A stretch of 64,000 nt of DNA from an uncultured Halomicronema sp. (GTDB lineage Bacteria > Cyanobacteriota > Cyanobacteriia > Phormidesmidales > Phormidesmidaceae), in assembly GCA_937899725.1 (NCBI GenBank), contig CALCCA010000016.1:1-64000 (forward strand), read 5' to 3'. Below the pieces are notes generated by a model. It saw only the letters and a program-made list of their open reading frames with translations. It made no database searches and was not told the DNA's origin. Position numbers and translations under genes: made by a program. Of the stretch, positions 50,742 to 60,640 are shown in pieces. Numbering within the stretch: the first letter of the stretch is position 1; each line of letters starts with the position of its first letter.

Positions 50742-50950
50742 TTGATGCCATCGACGCAACGTCCTCTTTTTCTTACCGGTCTTTCTTGAGAGCTGAACTC
50801 CGACCCCCACCGCATCCAGTTCCTCACTCTGTTGATCTCTTCCTCCTCTTAAATTCCTTTCTGCCGCTCCTGATTGCTCTCCTGCCGCTGCTGAATCCTT
50901 CGACGCCCGGTTTAGCCTTGCTGAGTTCTGCCCTTTACACCGCCAAACCC

Positions 50951-52435
50951 ATGACGCCACCGCCACCTCCCTCTGCCCTTGCTTCCGCGCCTACTGCGAC
51001 GCCCGAGCTGGACATTACCTTGACCAAAACCAAAACCCAGGTCAAGAAGTCTGGCGGCGGCTGCGGCTGCACCAGTAAAAAAGACGAATCTGCTACTGGC
51101 ATGAGCGAATCGATGCAGGCCCGCATCGAAAAGCATCCTTGCTATAGCGAAGAAGCTCACCACCACTATGCTCGTATGCACGTGGCGGTAGCTCCGGCCT
51201 GCAACATTCAGTGCAACTATTGCAACCGCAAATATGACTGCGCCAACGAGAGCCGTCCCGGTGTGGTCAGCGAGCTGCTGACCCCCGAAGAAGCGGCGCA
51301 CAAAGTGCTCGTCGTTGCGGGCAAAATTCCGCAAATGACGGTATTGGGCATTGCTGGGCCGGGTGACCCGCTGGCGAACCCCGAAAAAACCTTCCGCACC
51401 TTTGAGCTGATTGCCGAAGACGCCCCAGATATCAAATTGTGCCTCTCGACTAATGGCCTGATGCTGCCGGATCACGTCGATCGCATCAAAGCTCTGAACG
51501 TCGATCACGTCACCATCACGATTAATATGGTGGACCCCGCCGTCGGCGAAAAGATTTATCCCTGGGTGCACTATCGCCGCAAGCGCTATCGCGGCATTGA
51601 GGGCGTCAAAATTCTGCACGAACGGCAGATGGAAGGGTTGGCGGCACTGCAAAATGCCGACATCCTGTGCAAAGTCAACTCGGTGCTAGTGCCTGGTGTC
51701 AACGATGAGCACCTACCCGAAGTGAACGCCGCCATTCGTGAGCGGGGGGCCTTCCTGCACAACATCATGCCGCTGATTTCCGCTCCAGAGCACGGCACCT
51801 ACTTTGGCTTAAATGGTCAGCGCGGGCCTAACCCTAAAGAGCTGAAAGCTGTACAAGACAGCTGTGCTGGCAACCTGAAGCTGATGCGCCACTGTCGCCA
51901 GTGTCGGGCTGATGCCGTGGGCCTGCTGGGTGAAGACCGCAGTCAGGAATTCACCAAAGAGAAGTTCATGGAAATGCCGGCGGACTACAGCCTTGAAGCT
52001 CGCCAAGCCGTGCACAGCGGTATCGAGCAAAATCGGGCGGCGGTCGCTGAGAAGAAAGCGGCGGCCAAAGCGGCCAAAGCGCCTCCAGTCGATAGCCCGA
52101 AGATTCTCCTAGCCGTGGCGACTAAAGGTGGGGGCTTGGTCAATCAGCACTTTGGTCATGCCAAGGAATTCATGATTTACGAGGTGGATGCTACCGAGGC
52201 CAAGTTCATCGGGCACCGCAAAGTAGCCGACTACTGCCAGGGCGGTTACGGCGAAGAAGCAGCGCTGGACGGCATCATCAGCACCGTCGCCGACTGTAAG
52301 GCCGTGCTGGCCGCCAAGGTTGGCCCCTGCCCGCAAAAAGAGCTGAAAAAAGCGGGCCTGCAGGTCGTGGAAGCCTACGACGTGATCGAGACTGTGGCTC
52401 GTCAGTTCTACGACGAGCATGTCTTGGCGGCTTAG
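50951..52435 (+). CDS. nifB: FeMo-cofactor biosynthesis protein NifB
   Basis: A 494-residue radical SAM enzyme that makes NifB-co, the iron-sulfur-carbide core of FeMo-cofactor. The SAM-cluster motif is CNIQCNYC (Cys84, 88, 91). A Cys-rich start ([10 protein letters not shown]) precedes it. The C-terminal domain (about 365-494) is a NifX-like cofactor-binding domain ([22 protein letters not shown]). ATG 50951 is selected. It heads the rightward operon nifB-fdxN-nifS-nifU. Confidence 0.97.
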   Translation: MTPPPPPSALASAPTATPELDITLTKTKTQVKKSGGGCGCTSKKDESATGMSESMQARIEKHPCYSEEAHHHYARMHVAVAPACNIQCNYCNRKYDCANESRPGVVSELLTPEEAAHKVLVVAGKIPQMTVLGIAGPGDPLANPEKTFRTFELIAEDAPDIKLCLSTNGLMLPDHVDRIKALNVDHVTITINMVDPAVGEKIYPWVHYRRKRYRGIEGVKILHERQMEGLAALQNADILCKVNSVLVPGVNDEHLPEVNAAIRERGAFLHNIMPLISAPEHGTYFGLNGQRGPNPKELKAVQDSCAGNLKLMRHCRQCRADAVGLLGEDRSQEFTKEKFMEMPADYSLEARQAVHSGIEQNRAAVAEKKAAAKAAKAPPVDSPKILLAVATKGGGLVNQHFGHAKEFMIYEVDATEAKFIGHRKVADYCQGGYGEEAALDGIISTVADCKAVLAAKVGPCPQKELKKAGLQVVEAYDVIETVARQFYDEHVLAA

Positions 52436-52505
52436 CTGCTTCGAGGACTGCACTCCGGTGCAGTCCGTCTGCCTCAATCCTGTTCACCCCAAGAGGAATC
52501 GAGCC

Positions 52506-52874
52506 ATGACATACGCCATCACCAGTGACTGTATTAGCTGCGATCGCTGTCTCTCGGCCTGTCCCACCGGCGCGATCGCAACGAATGGTACGAACGTGTG
52601 GATTGAGGTTGATCGCTGTAACCAGTGTGAGGGGGCCTACGGAGTTCCCCAATGCTGGTCGGTGTGCCCCACCAACGAAGGCTGTGTGCCCCTGACCACT
52701 GGGGTCGCCTCGGTGGCCCTAGCGGCTGCCGGTGCGCCGACCAACGATTACTGGACGGCCTGGTTCGCCAAATATACCCAGATGGTAGAGCGCCTCAAAG
52801 GGACGCCGCAGTCGGGGTATTGGCGGCAGTGGTTTGACGACTACGCCCAACGGCTGCAGCAACTGCAGGCCTAA
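52506..52874 (+). CDS. fdxN: Ferredoxin FdxN, nif-associated
   Basis: A 122-residue bacterial-type ferredoxin with two 4Fe-4S motifs: CISCDRCLSACPTGAI and CNQCEGAYGVPQCWSVCP. This CxxC-x8-CxxxC type with a long insert is typical of FdxN, thought to pass electrons in cofactor assembly (NifB). The C-terminal 50 residues form helical tails. ATG 52506 follows AGAGGAA. Positioned between nifB and nifS as usual. Confidence 0.94.
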   Translation: MTYAITSDCISCDRCLSACPTGAIATNGTNVWIEVDRCNQCEGAYGVPQCWSVCPTNEGCVPLTTGVASVALAAAGAPTNDYWTAWFAKYTQMVERLKGTPQSGYWRQWFDDYAQRLQQLQA

Positions 52875-52957
52875 GCCTCGCCAGTCACCGGTCCGGAACT
52901 GTCCGTTTGCCTCGAATGCCTGACCCCCAAACCTTTATTGCTAGCGCGGAGATTGTG

Positions 52958-54151
52958 ATGGTTATTTATTTAGACAACAACGCCACCACCCGAATTGACC
53001 CAGCTGTGGTGGAGGCGATGCTGCCTTACCTGACCGAGCTGTATGGTAACCCTTCGTCAATGCACAGCTTTGGGGGCCAGGTCGGGGCCTCCGTGCAAGA
53101 TGCGCGCGAAAAAGTCGCCGCTCTGCTCGGGGCCGAAGATACCGAAATCATCTTCAATAGCTGCGGCAGCGAAGGCAACAACACGGCCATTCACGCGGCA
53201 CTGGCGGCCCAACCCGAGAAGCGCCACATCGTCACCACCGCCGTTGAGCACCCGGCCATTCTGAATGTGTGTAAGCACTTAGAAAAGAAGGGCTACACCG
53301 TCACTTACCTCTCGGTAGATGGGCGCGGTCAGCTGGATCTGATGGAACTGGAAGCCTCCATGACCGGCGGCACCGCCCTCGTCACCACCATGTACGCCAA
53401 TAACGAAACCGGAGTAATTTTCCCGGTTGAAGAGATTGGGGCGATCGCCCATGAATACGGCGCCACTTTCCACGTTGACGCCGTGCAGGCAGTGGGCAAA
53501 GTCGCGATTGACCTGAGCACCAGCAACATCGACTTGCTCACGCTCTCTGGTCACAAACTGCATGCCCCGAAAGGGATTGGCGCACTGTATGTGCGACGGG
53601 GCTTCCGGTTCCGGCCCTTCCTGCTCGGTGGCCACCAAGAACGCGGTCGTCGCGCCGGGACGCAAAACGTACCGGCCATCGTCGCCCTGGGCAAAGCGGC
53701 TGAGCTCGCCCAACGTGACCTGCGCAATGCCCCCAAGGAAGCCTGGCTGCGCGACTGCCTAGAGCGCGAACTGCTGGCCAACATTCCCGATTGTGAGGTC
53801 AACGGCGGCGGCTCGCCCCGGTTGCCCAACACCACCAACATTGGCTTCAAATACATCGAAGGCGAAGCCATTCTCTACATGCTCAACCGCGAAGGCATCT
53901 GCGCTTCCTCCGGTTCGGCCTGTACGTCGGGTTCCCTCGATCCGTCCCATGTGCTGACGGCGATGGGTCTGCCTTACACCATCTTGCACGGCTCGATTCG
54001 CTTTAGCCTGTCGCGCTTCACTACCGAAAGCGATGTGCAGCATGTGCTGGCGGTGATGCCCGGCATTGTTGAAAAACTACGGGCGATGTCGCCTTTCAAC
54101 AACGATCAGGCCGAATGGCTGCAAGAACGCGACGTGGCTGTCGCCACCTAG
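52958..54151 (+). CDS. nifS: Cysteine desulfurase NifS
   Basis: A 397-residue PLP-dependent cysteine desulfurase that supplies sulfur for nitrogenase clusters. The PLP Lys is in TLSGHKLHAPKG and the catalytic Cys in SSGSACTSGSLDPSHV. The N-terminus is VIYLDNNATTRIDP. The ATG at 52958 follows GGAG; a longer frame begins at TTG 52907. It is part of the nifBSU operon. Confidence 0.96.
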   Translation: MVIYLDNNATTRIDPAVVEAMLPYLTELYGNPSSMHSFGGQVGASVQDAREKVAALLGAEDTEIIFNSCGSEGNNTAIHAALAAQPEKRHIVTTAVEHPAILNVCKHLEKKGYTVTYLSVDGRGQLDLMELEASMTGGTALVTTMYANNETGVIFPVEEIGAIAHEYGATFHVDAVQAVGKVAIDLSTSNIDLLTLSGHKLHAPKGIGALYVRRGFRFRPFLLGGHQERGRRAGTQNVPAIVALGKAAELAQRDLRNAPKEAWLRDCLERELLANIPDCEVNGGGSPRLPNTTNIGFKYIEGEAILYMLNREGICASSGSACTSGSLDPSHVLTAMGLPYTILHGSIRFSLSRFTTESDVQHVLAVMPGIVEKLRAMSPFNNDQAEWLQERDVAVAT

Positions 54152-54154
54152 TAA

Positions 54155-54221
54155 GGGTGAGGCATTGTCGAGAAAACCTTCGGACATCTAGCGAAACGTC
54201 ATTCCGACAATGCCTTGCCCC
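54155..54221 (+). repeat. Repeat family D, copy between nifS and nifU
   Basis: Ends GGGTGAGGCATTGTCG and CGACAATGCCTTGCCCC are inverted repeats flanking about 34 bases. Related to 55216-55289 and 60499-60572. It lies directly after the nifS stop codon. Confidence 0.7.
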
Positions 54222-54292
54222 TGCCCCCCCGAATTCCCCGAAGTCTCCCCGCTACGTTCCCTCCTCCTGACCCCTTACCCCCTGAAACTGCC

Positions 54293-55201
54293 ATGTGGGA
54301 CTACTCAGAAAAAGTACTTGACCTGTTCTATAACCCCCTCAACCAGGGGGCGATTGAAAATCCTGATCAGCCTGATGTAGCAGTGTTCTATGGCGAAGTG
54401 GGCAGCATTGCCTGCGGGGATGCCTTGAGACTGCACCTCAAGGTTCAGGTGTCAGCGGATGAGATTTTGGATGCCCGGTTCCAAACCTTTGGCTGCACGA
54501 GCGCGATCGCCTCTTCCTCGGCCCTAACGGAAATCATCAAAGGCAAAACCCTAGACGAAGCGCTCAACATCTCAAATCACGACATTGCGGATTTTCTCGG
54601 CGGCCTGCCGGAAGCCAAGATGCACTGCTCGGTGATGGGCCAAGAAGCGTTAGAAGCTGCCATCTACAAATATCGCGGTATTGAAGTCAAGCACGATGAC
54701 GATGACGAAGGTAGCCTGATTTGCCAGTGCTACGGCATCACCGAGCCGAAAATTCGCCGCGTCATCATCGAAAACGACCTCGCCGATGTTGAGCAAGTCA
54801 CCAACTACATCAAGGCGGGTGGCGGCTGTGGCTCTTGCCTCGCGGGCATTGAAGACATCCTGATCGAAGTGCAGCAAGAGCGGGACGCCGTCCCTGGTCG
54901 GGTCGCCGCCGAAATCGCGATCGCCCAGATTGACGACACCGCCGCGCCGCGCCATCTCACCACCGTGCAAAAAATCAAGCTGATTCAGCAGGTGCTGGAT
55001 ACCGAGATTCGGCCCATTCTCATGGCCGACGGCGGTGATGTCGAACTGTTTGACGTCGCGGGCGATCGCGTTCAGGTCACGCTCAAAGGTGCTTGCGGCG
55101 GCTGCGCCAGCAGCACTGCCACCCTTAAAAATTCCATCGAGGCCAAGTTAAAGGATCTGGTTTTGCCCAGCCTCACGGTTGAAGAAGTTCCCGTCCTTTA
55201 A
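54293..55201 (+). CDS. nifU: Fe-S scaffold protein NifU
   Basis: A 302-residue three-domain scaffold: N-terminal IscU-like domain (FYGEVGSIACGDALRLHL, FQTFGCTSAIASSS, MHCSVMG), a central [2Fe-2S] domain (ICQCYGI, GGGCGSCLAGI), and a C-terminal Nfu domain with CGGC (GACGGCASST). All key Cys are present. It builds clusters for nitrogenase with NifS. ATG 54293 is chosen; the upstream C/T-rich sequence is non-coding. Confidence 0.97.
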   Translation: MWDYSEKVLDLFYNPLNQGAIENPDQPDVAVFYGEVGSIACGDALRLHLKVQVSADEILDARFQTFGCTSAIASSSALTEIIKGKTLDEALNISNHDIADFLGGLPEAKMHCSVMGQEALEAAIYKYRGIEVKHDDDDEGSLICQCYGITEPKIRRVIIENDLADVEQVTNYIKAGGGCGSCLAGIEDILIEVQQERDAVPGRVAAEIAIAQIDDTAAPRHLTTVQKIKLIQQVLDTEIRPILMADGGDVELFDVAGDRVQVTLKGACGGCASSTATLKNSIEAKLKDLVLPSLTVEEVPVL

Positions 55202-55215
55202 TTTCGCCTGCCCCC

Positions 55216-55289
55216 GTACGGGCGAGGCATTTCGGTTGTCACTGACTGGACTATCAAGCAACGTCATTCACGAAATGCCTCGCCCCTAC
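55216..55289 (+). repeat. Repeat family D, 74-bp copy upstream of nifH
   Basis: Starts GTACGGGCGAGGCATTTCG and ends CGAAATGCCTCGCCCCTAC (inverted repeats). Its inner sequence (TTGTCACTGACTGGACTATC and following) is identical to the complement of the element at 60499-60572; overall 71 of 74 bases match in inverted orientation. Confidence 0.85.
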
Positions 55290-55390
55290 CCCCACCCTCC
55301 CCACCCCCTACTCCCCACTTCCCCACCCATGAACACACTTTCGACAGCCCTGCACTTCGGGCGATCGCCACCCGCCTGACCCCGAAGTTG

Positions 55391-55430
55391 TCAGAAATCA
55401 ACCTTTCACTTACCCGCTCCTGATTTCTGA
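55391..55430 (+). promoter_or_regulatory. Perfect 10-bp inverted repeat upstream of nifH
   Basis: TCAGAAATCA and TGATTTCTGA, exact complements separated by 20 bases, about 110-150 bases upstream of the nifH start. Either a protein-binding site or a hairpin ending nifU mRNA. No T-run follows, so a protein site is possible. Confidence 0.5.
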
Positions 55431-55486
55431 TGCCTCACCTGCGAATTCCGAACTCCGAGTTCCGAACTCTCAATTCCGAATTCTGA

Positions 55487-56413
<927 letters not shown>

Positions 56414-56428
56414 ACCGTTTTGCTGAAG

Positions 56429-56502
56429 AAATCGGGTCGCGCTGAGCGGCCTCTAACCCAGCGTTTACCCCGTTCAGGTGGGGCCAAACAGCGCCCCGAT
56501 TT
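56429..56502 (+). other. Stem-loop between nifH and nifD
   Basis: AAATCGGG and GCGCTG on the left pair with CAGCGC and CCCGATTT on the right, giving a 14-bp stem with a small bulge and a loop of about 45 bases. A hairpin here is expected to stabilise or separate the abundant nifH mRNA from nifDK, as in other diazotrophs. Confidence 0.65.
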
Positions 56503-56544
56503 CTGACTTCCTCTCCACTCACTCACCCTACCTAAGAGGTCACC

Positions 56545-57990
56545 ATGGCCACCGTAGAAGATCGCAAAGCGCTCGTCCAGGAAGTCCTGGAAGCGTATCC
56601 CGCCAAAGCTAAAAAGAGCCGCTCCAAGCACCTGAACGTGACCGAAGCAGACGCCTCCGACTGCGGTGTCAAGTCCAATAAAAAGTCCGTTCCTGGCGTC
56701 ATGACCACCCGTGGCTGTGCCTATGCCGGGGCTAAGGGTGTGGTCTGGGGGCCGGTTAAAGACATGATTCACATTAGCCACGGCCCGGTGGGCTGCGGCT
56801 ACTACTCCTGGTCTGGTCGGCGTAACTATTACATCGGCACCACGGGGGTTGATACCTTCGGCACGATGCAGTTCACCTCTGATTTCCAAGAGCGTGACAT
56901 CGTGTTTGGGGGTGACAAAAAGCTCGACAAGCTGATTGATGAACTCGAAGTGCTCTTTCCCCTCAGCAAAGGCACCACGATTGAATCAGAATGTCCGGTG
57001 GGCTTGATTGGTGATGACATTGAAGCCGTCGCCCGTAAGCAAGCCAAGAAAACGGGCAAGCCAGTGGTTCCTGTGCGGTGTGAAGGCTTCCGCGGCGTGT
57101 CGCAATCGCTGGGTCACCACATTGCCAACGACACTGTGCGGGATTGGGTGCTGCCCAAGGCCGACGAGTATCGGCAACTCCCCGAAGGCTATGAGCCTGG
57201 CCCCTACGACGTCAACATCATTGGTGACTACAACATTGGTGGTGATGCTTGGCCCAGCCGCTTATTGCTGGAGGCGATCGGCCTGCGCGTGATCTGTCAG
57301 TTCTCGGGTGATGGCACCTTTAATGAAGTGGTGATGACGCCCCTGGCGAAGATGAACCTGATCCACTGCTATCGCTCGATGAACTACATCTGTCGCTTCA
57401 TGGAAGAGAAGTATCAGATTCCCTGGTTGGAGTACAACTTCTTTGGCCCCACCCAAATCGCCAAGTCACTGCGCAAAATTGCGGCTCAGTTTGACGAAAC
57501 CATCCAAGCGAAAGCGGAAGAAGTCATCGCCAGCTTCCAGCCCCGGATGGACGCCATTCTGGATAAGTATCGCGCTCGTCTCGAAGGTAAGGAAGTGATG
57601 ATGATGGTGGGTGGCCTGCGGCCGCGCCACGTTGTCCCCGCTTTTGAAGACTTAGGGATGAAGGTGATCGGCACCGGCTATGAATTCGGTCACGGCGATG
57701 ACTACAAGCGGACTGCTGACTACGTCGGCGAAGGCACCGTCATCTATGACGACGTCAGTGGCTTTGAGTTTGAAGAACTTGCCAAGAAGATGAAGCCCGA
57801 CCTAATCGCCGCTGGCATTAAAGAGAAGTACGTCTTCCAGAAGATGGCGCTACCTTTCCGCCAGATGCACTCCTGGGATTATTCCGGCCCGTATCACGGC
57901 TACGAAGGCTTTGAAGTCTTTGCCCGCGACATGGATATGGCGATCAATAACCCCACCTGGAGTTTAGTTAACGCCCCTTGGGCTGAGTAG
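56545..57990 (+). CDS. nifD: Nitrogenase MoFe protein alpha chain NifD
   Basis: A 481-residue alpha subunit. P-cluster Cys are in [19 protein letters not shown] and [12 protein letters not shown]. FeMo-cofactor surroundings [16 protein letters not shown] and [15 protein letters not shown] are present. The gene is uninterrupted; the excision element known in heterocystous species is absent. ATG 56545 follows AAGAGGT. Confidence 0.99.
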   Translation: MATVEDRKALVQEVLEAYPAKAKKSRSKHLNVTEADASDCGVKSNKKSVPGVMTTRGCAYAGAKGVVWGPVKDMIHISHGPVGCGYYSWSGRRNYYIGTTGVDTFGTMQFTSDFQERDIVFGGDKKLDKLIDELEVLFPLSKGTTIESECPVGLIGDDIEAVARKQAKKTGKPVVPVRCEGFRGVSQSLGHHIANDTVRDWVLPKADEYRQLPEGYEPGPYDVNIIGDYNIGGDAWPSRLLLEAIGLRVICQFSGDGTFNEVVMTPLAKMNLIHCYRSMNYICRFMEEKYQIPWLEYNFFGPTQIAKSLRKIAAQFDETIQAKAEEVIASFQPRMDAILDKYRARLEGKEVMMMVGGLRPRHVVPAFEDLGMKVIGTGYEFGHGDDYKRTADYVGEGTVIYDDVSGFEFEELAKKMKPDLIAAGIKEKYVFQKMALPFRQMHSWDYSGPYHGYEGFEVFARDMDMAINNPTWSLVNAPWAE

Positions 57991-58135
57991 GGGAGTCGGG
58001 AGTCGAGGGCAGAGAGTCGCGGGCACGCCCGGATTTCCTACCCTCCTCCCCCTACCCATCCACTCCCCACCCTCTACCCTCCACTCATCCACTCTTCACC
58101 CCCCTCACTCATTCACCGCTCCCGAGGAGAACCCC

Positions 58136-59704
58136 ATGACTGAGAACACCAATCCCCAAGTGCCGGCGAACCCGTCTGAGCCTGGCAAGATTCAAGACCA
58201 CTTCGATCTGTTCCATACCGATACGTACCAAGACCTATTTGAGTACAAGCGTCAGTTTGAAGGGGCGCACGATCGCGACCTCGTCACCGAAACTGCTGAA
58301 TGGACCAAAAGCTGGGAGTATCGTGAAAAGAATTTTTCGCGGGAAGCGCTGACGATCAACCCGGCTAAAGCCTGTCAACCTTTGGGTTCGCTGTTTGTCG
58401 CTTCTGGGTTTGAAGGCACGCTGCCCTACAGCCATGGTTCACAAGGCTGCGTAGCGTACTTCCGCACCCACCTAACCAGAAACTACAAAGAGCCCTTCCA
58501 GGCCGTCTCCTCTTCTATGACTGAGGATGCTGCGGTATTTGGTGGTCTCAATAACCTCAAGAATGGCTTGCAGAACTCTTACGAACTCTATAAGCCCAAG
58601 ATGATTGCCCTCTGCACCACCTGTATGGCTGAGGTGATTGGGGATGACATCGGCGCGTTCATTCAGACGGCCAAAAACGAGGAACTGATTCCTCAGGAGT
58701 TGCCGGTTCCTGCTGCTCACACGCCCAGCTTTGTGGGTTCTCACATCACTGGCTATGACAACATGCTGGTGAGCATTCTCAAAACGCTGACCGCCGGCAA
58801 AAAAGCCGAAACCACTAACGGCAAGTTCAACTTCAACCTGGGTTTTGACCCCTACATTGGCAACCTGCGCGAACTGAAGCGGATTCTCGGCCTGTTTGGC
58901 ATCGATTACACCATCCTCTCGGACAACTCCGATACGTTTGATTCGCCTAACACCGGCGAGTTCAAGATGTACAACGGGTTGACCACGCTCGAAGAGGCCG
59001 GTGATTCGATTAATGCCGAAGGCAGCTTCTTCTTCCAGAAGTACACCACGCCCAAAACTCAGGACTACATCACGAAGGAATGGGCGCAAAAGACCTATAA
59101 CTTCCGTCCCTTCGGCATCAAAGGCACCGATGAGTTCTTGATGGCGCTGTCTGCCGTCACGGGCAAGGCGATTCCTCAGGAACTGCAGCAAGAGCGGGGC
59201 CGGGCGGTTGATGCGATGACTGACTCGCAAGCCTGGATTCACGGCAAGCGCGTAGCCCTTTACGGCGACCCGGATCATGTGTTTGGCATCACTCAGTTCT
59301 TACTGGAAATGGGCGCTGAGCCCGTCCACATCGTGGTCACCAACAGCAACCCCGACTTCGAGGCCGAACTCCGGGAAGTGCTGACCAACAGCCCTTACGG
59401 CCAAGAGGCCACCATCTGGGGCAAGAAGGATCTGTGGCACCTGCGTTCCCTGATGTTCACTGAGCCGGTTGACCTGCTAATTGGTAACTCCTACGGCAAG
59501 TACCTCTGGCGTGATACCCATACGCCTCTGGTGCGCATTGGTTACCCGATCTTCGATCGCCACCACATGCACCGTTACGCCACCTTGGGCTACCAGGGCG
59601 CGATCAACCAGTTCAACTGGATCGTCAACACCATCTTGGATGAACTCGATCGCAAGACGATCATCCCGTCGAAGACGGACATCTCCTTTGACTTGATCCG
59701 TTAG
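58136..59704 (+). CDS. nifK: Nitrogenase MoFe protein beta chain NifK
   Basis: A 522-residue beta subunit with P-cluster Cys in PAKACQPLG, SQGCVAYFRTHL and TTCMAEVIGDD. It pairs with NifD. The 145-base nifD-nifK gap is C/T-rich, and GAGGAG precedes ATG 58136. Length is as expected. Confidence 0.99.
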   Translation: MTENTNPQVPANPSEPGKIQDHFDLFHTDTYQDLFEYKRQFEGAHDRDLVTETAEWTKSWEYREKNFSREALTINPAKACQPLGSLFVASGFEGTLPYSHGSQGCVAYFRTHLTRNYKEPFQAVSSSMTEDAAVFGGLNNLKNGLQNSYELYKPKMIALCTTCMAEVIGDDIGAFIQTAKNEELIPQELPVPAAHTPSFVGSHITGYDNMLVSILKTLTAGKKAETTNGKFNFNLGFDPYIGNLRELKRILGLFGIDYTILSDNSDTFDSPNTGEFKMYNGLTTLEEAGDSINAEGSFFFQKYTTPKTQDYITKEWAQKTYNFRPFGIKGTDEFLMALSAVTGKAIPQELQQERGRAVDAMTDSQAWIHGKRVALYGDPDHVFGITQFLLEMGAEPVHIVVTNSNPDFEAELREVLTNSPYGQEATIWGKKDLWHLRSLMFTEPVDLLIGNSYGKYLWRDTHTPLVRIGYPIFDRHHMHRYATLGYQGAINQFNWIVNTILDELDRKTIIPSKTDISFDLIR

Positions 59705-59815
59705 GGAGCCAGGGCGCAGGGGGGGCAAGGCGCAGACAGTGGCCTCTCCCCTGCCCCTCATCTTCCCCTCTCCCCTGCCTTCTCTCCCTGCTCCACCCTC
59801 CACTCCTCCCCTGCT

Positions 59816-60112
59816 ATGAAACTCAGCGAAGAAGTCGAACTTGACGGTCCCCCCCTTTACGACATGGGTAGCCGCGTCCGCGTCAAAAAGGTCATTCGCA
59901 ACGATGGCACTTTTCCGGGCAAAGACATCGGCTTCCACCTCGCCAAAAAGGGCGACGTTGGCTACATCGTGGGCATTGGCACCTACCTGCAGCGCGCCTA
60001 CATTTATTCCGTTCACTTTATTGAAAGCAACTATGTCGTTGGTTGCCTCAGCCGCGAACTCGAACTGACCGACGACGACTACAAGCCGTTGATTCAACAA
60101 GAAGACTGGTAA
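59816..60112 (+). CDS. nifZ: Nitrogen fixation protein NifZ
   Basis: A 98-residue NifZ: GPPLYDMGSRVRVKKVIRND and GDVGYIVGIGTYLQRAYIYSVHF. NifZ acts in maturing the P-cluster of the MoFe protein. It follows nifK after a C/T-rich 110-base gap and is 5 bases from the next gene. Confidence 0.9.
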   Translation: MKLSEEVELDGPPLYDMGSRVRVKKVIRNDGTFPGKDIGFHLAKKGDVGYIVGIGTYLQRAYIYSVHFIESNYVVGCLSRELELTDDDYKPLIQQEDW

Positions 60113-60117
60113 GACCG

Positions 60118-60438
60118 ATGAATACCTTCACCGCTCACCCTCACTCCCATCCGCCCCTGGCCCCGCGCCAACCCCGCCTCGGCCTTTTGAATCCCTTGCG
60201 CCGCTGGATTGATCAGATTGAAGTTCGCGATCGCACCTTTGCCCACCGGGTTTGCCAGGTGATTCCCTGCTGTTGCCCGTTTGAACGCACCTTTACGGCG
60301 CTGGGTCGCGAAATTCATATTCCGGCCCTCTGCGAACTCAACCCGATTTACGACGAACTCGTGGGCCTGCGGTTTCGCTCGTTGAGCTATCTCGCTGATG
60401 TCTGCGAAGAAGATATCACCCGCTATATCTGCGATTGA
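60118..60438 (+). CDS. Mo-dependent nitrogenase C-terminal-family protein
   Basis: A 106-residue protein of the Mo-nitro_C family (PF06967, by recognition): LLNPLRRWIDQIEVRDRTFAHRVCQVIP, CPFERTFTALGREIHIPALCELNP and LVGLRFRSLSYLADVCEEDIT. It is found only near nif genes in cyanobacteria; role unknown. ATG 60118 is chosen, five bases after nifZ, so they are coupled. Confidence 0.87.
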   Translation: MNTFTAHPHSHPPLAPRQPRLGLLNPLRRWIDQIEVRDRTFAHRVCQVIPCCCPFERTFTALGREIHIPALCELNPIYDELVGLRFRSLSYLADVCEEDITRYICD

Positions 60439-60498
60439 TGGGGGCGATCGCTCCCCACCCCCATACGGGCGAGGCATTTCGAATCACACGCACATTCC

Positions 60499-60572
60499 GT
60501 ACGGGCGAGGCATTTCGTGAATGACGTTGCTTGATAGTCCAGTCAGTGACAACCGAAATGCCTCGCCCCTGC
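60499..60572 (-). repeat. Repeat family D, 74-bp copy upstream of nifEN
   Basis: Inverted copy of 55216-55289 (71 of 74 bases). A second partial end, CATACGGGCGAGGCATTTCG, lies just before it at 60465-60483. It occupies the upstream part of the nifEN frame and so supports the later nifEN start. Confidence 0.85.
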
Positions 60573-60640
60573 AGCCCCTGCACCACCGGCCTCGCCCCTG
60601 CCGCCTCGCTACCCTCCCCGCCCCTTACCTGCCCGCCGCC

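Larger units (their letters stand above)
49010..50950. other. Long intergenic region between nifP and nifB
   Basis: A 1.9-kb region with divergent promoters of nifP and nifB. It contains an NtcA-type palindrome (49229-49242), repeat E copy 2 (49552-49694), a C/T-rich tract (49845-49930), an AT-rich part (49980-50160) and a small hairpin (50726-50741). CnfR-binding sites are expected but I cannot identify them. The last 165 bases (50786-50950) are open in the nifB frame but have no good start or nifB-like sequence. Confidence 0.6.

Noticed and set aside
50786-50950. Upstream extension of nifB starting at TTG
   Set aside because: The encoded Leu/Pro-rich sequence is unlike NifB and reflects a C/T-rich leader.
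56545-57990. Possible nifD excision element
   Set aside because: The nifD frame is complete and continuous; no recombinase gene or interrupting DNA.
60521-60640. Upstream extension of nifEN
   Set aside because: This stretch is the repeat-D element and a C-rich leader, not NifE-like sequence.
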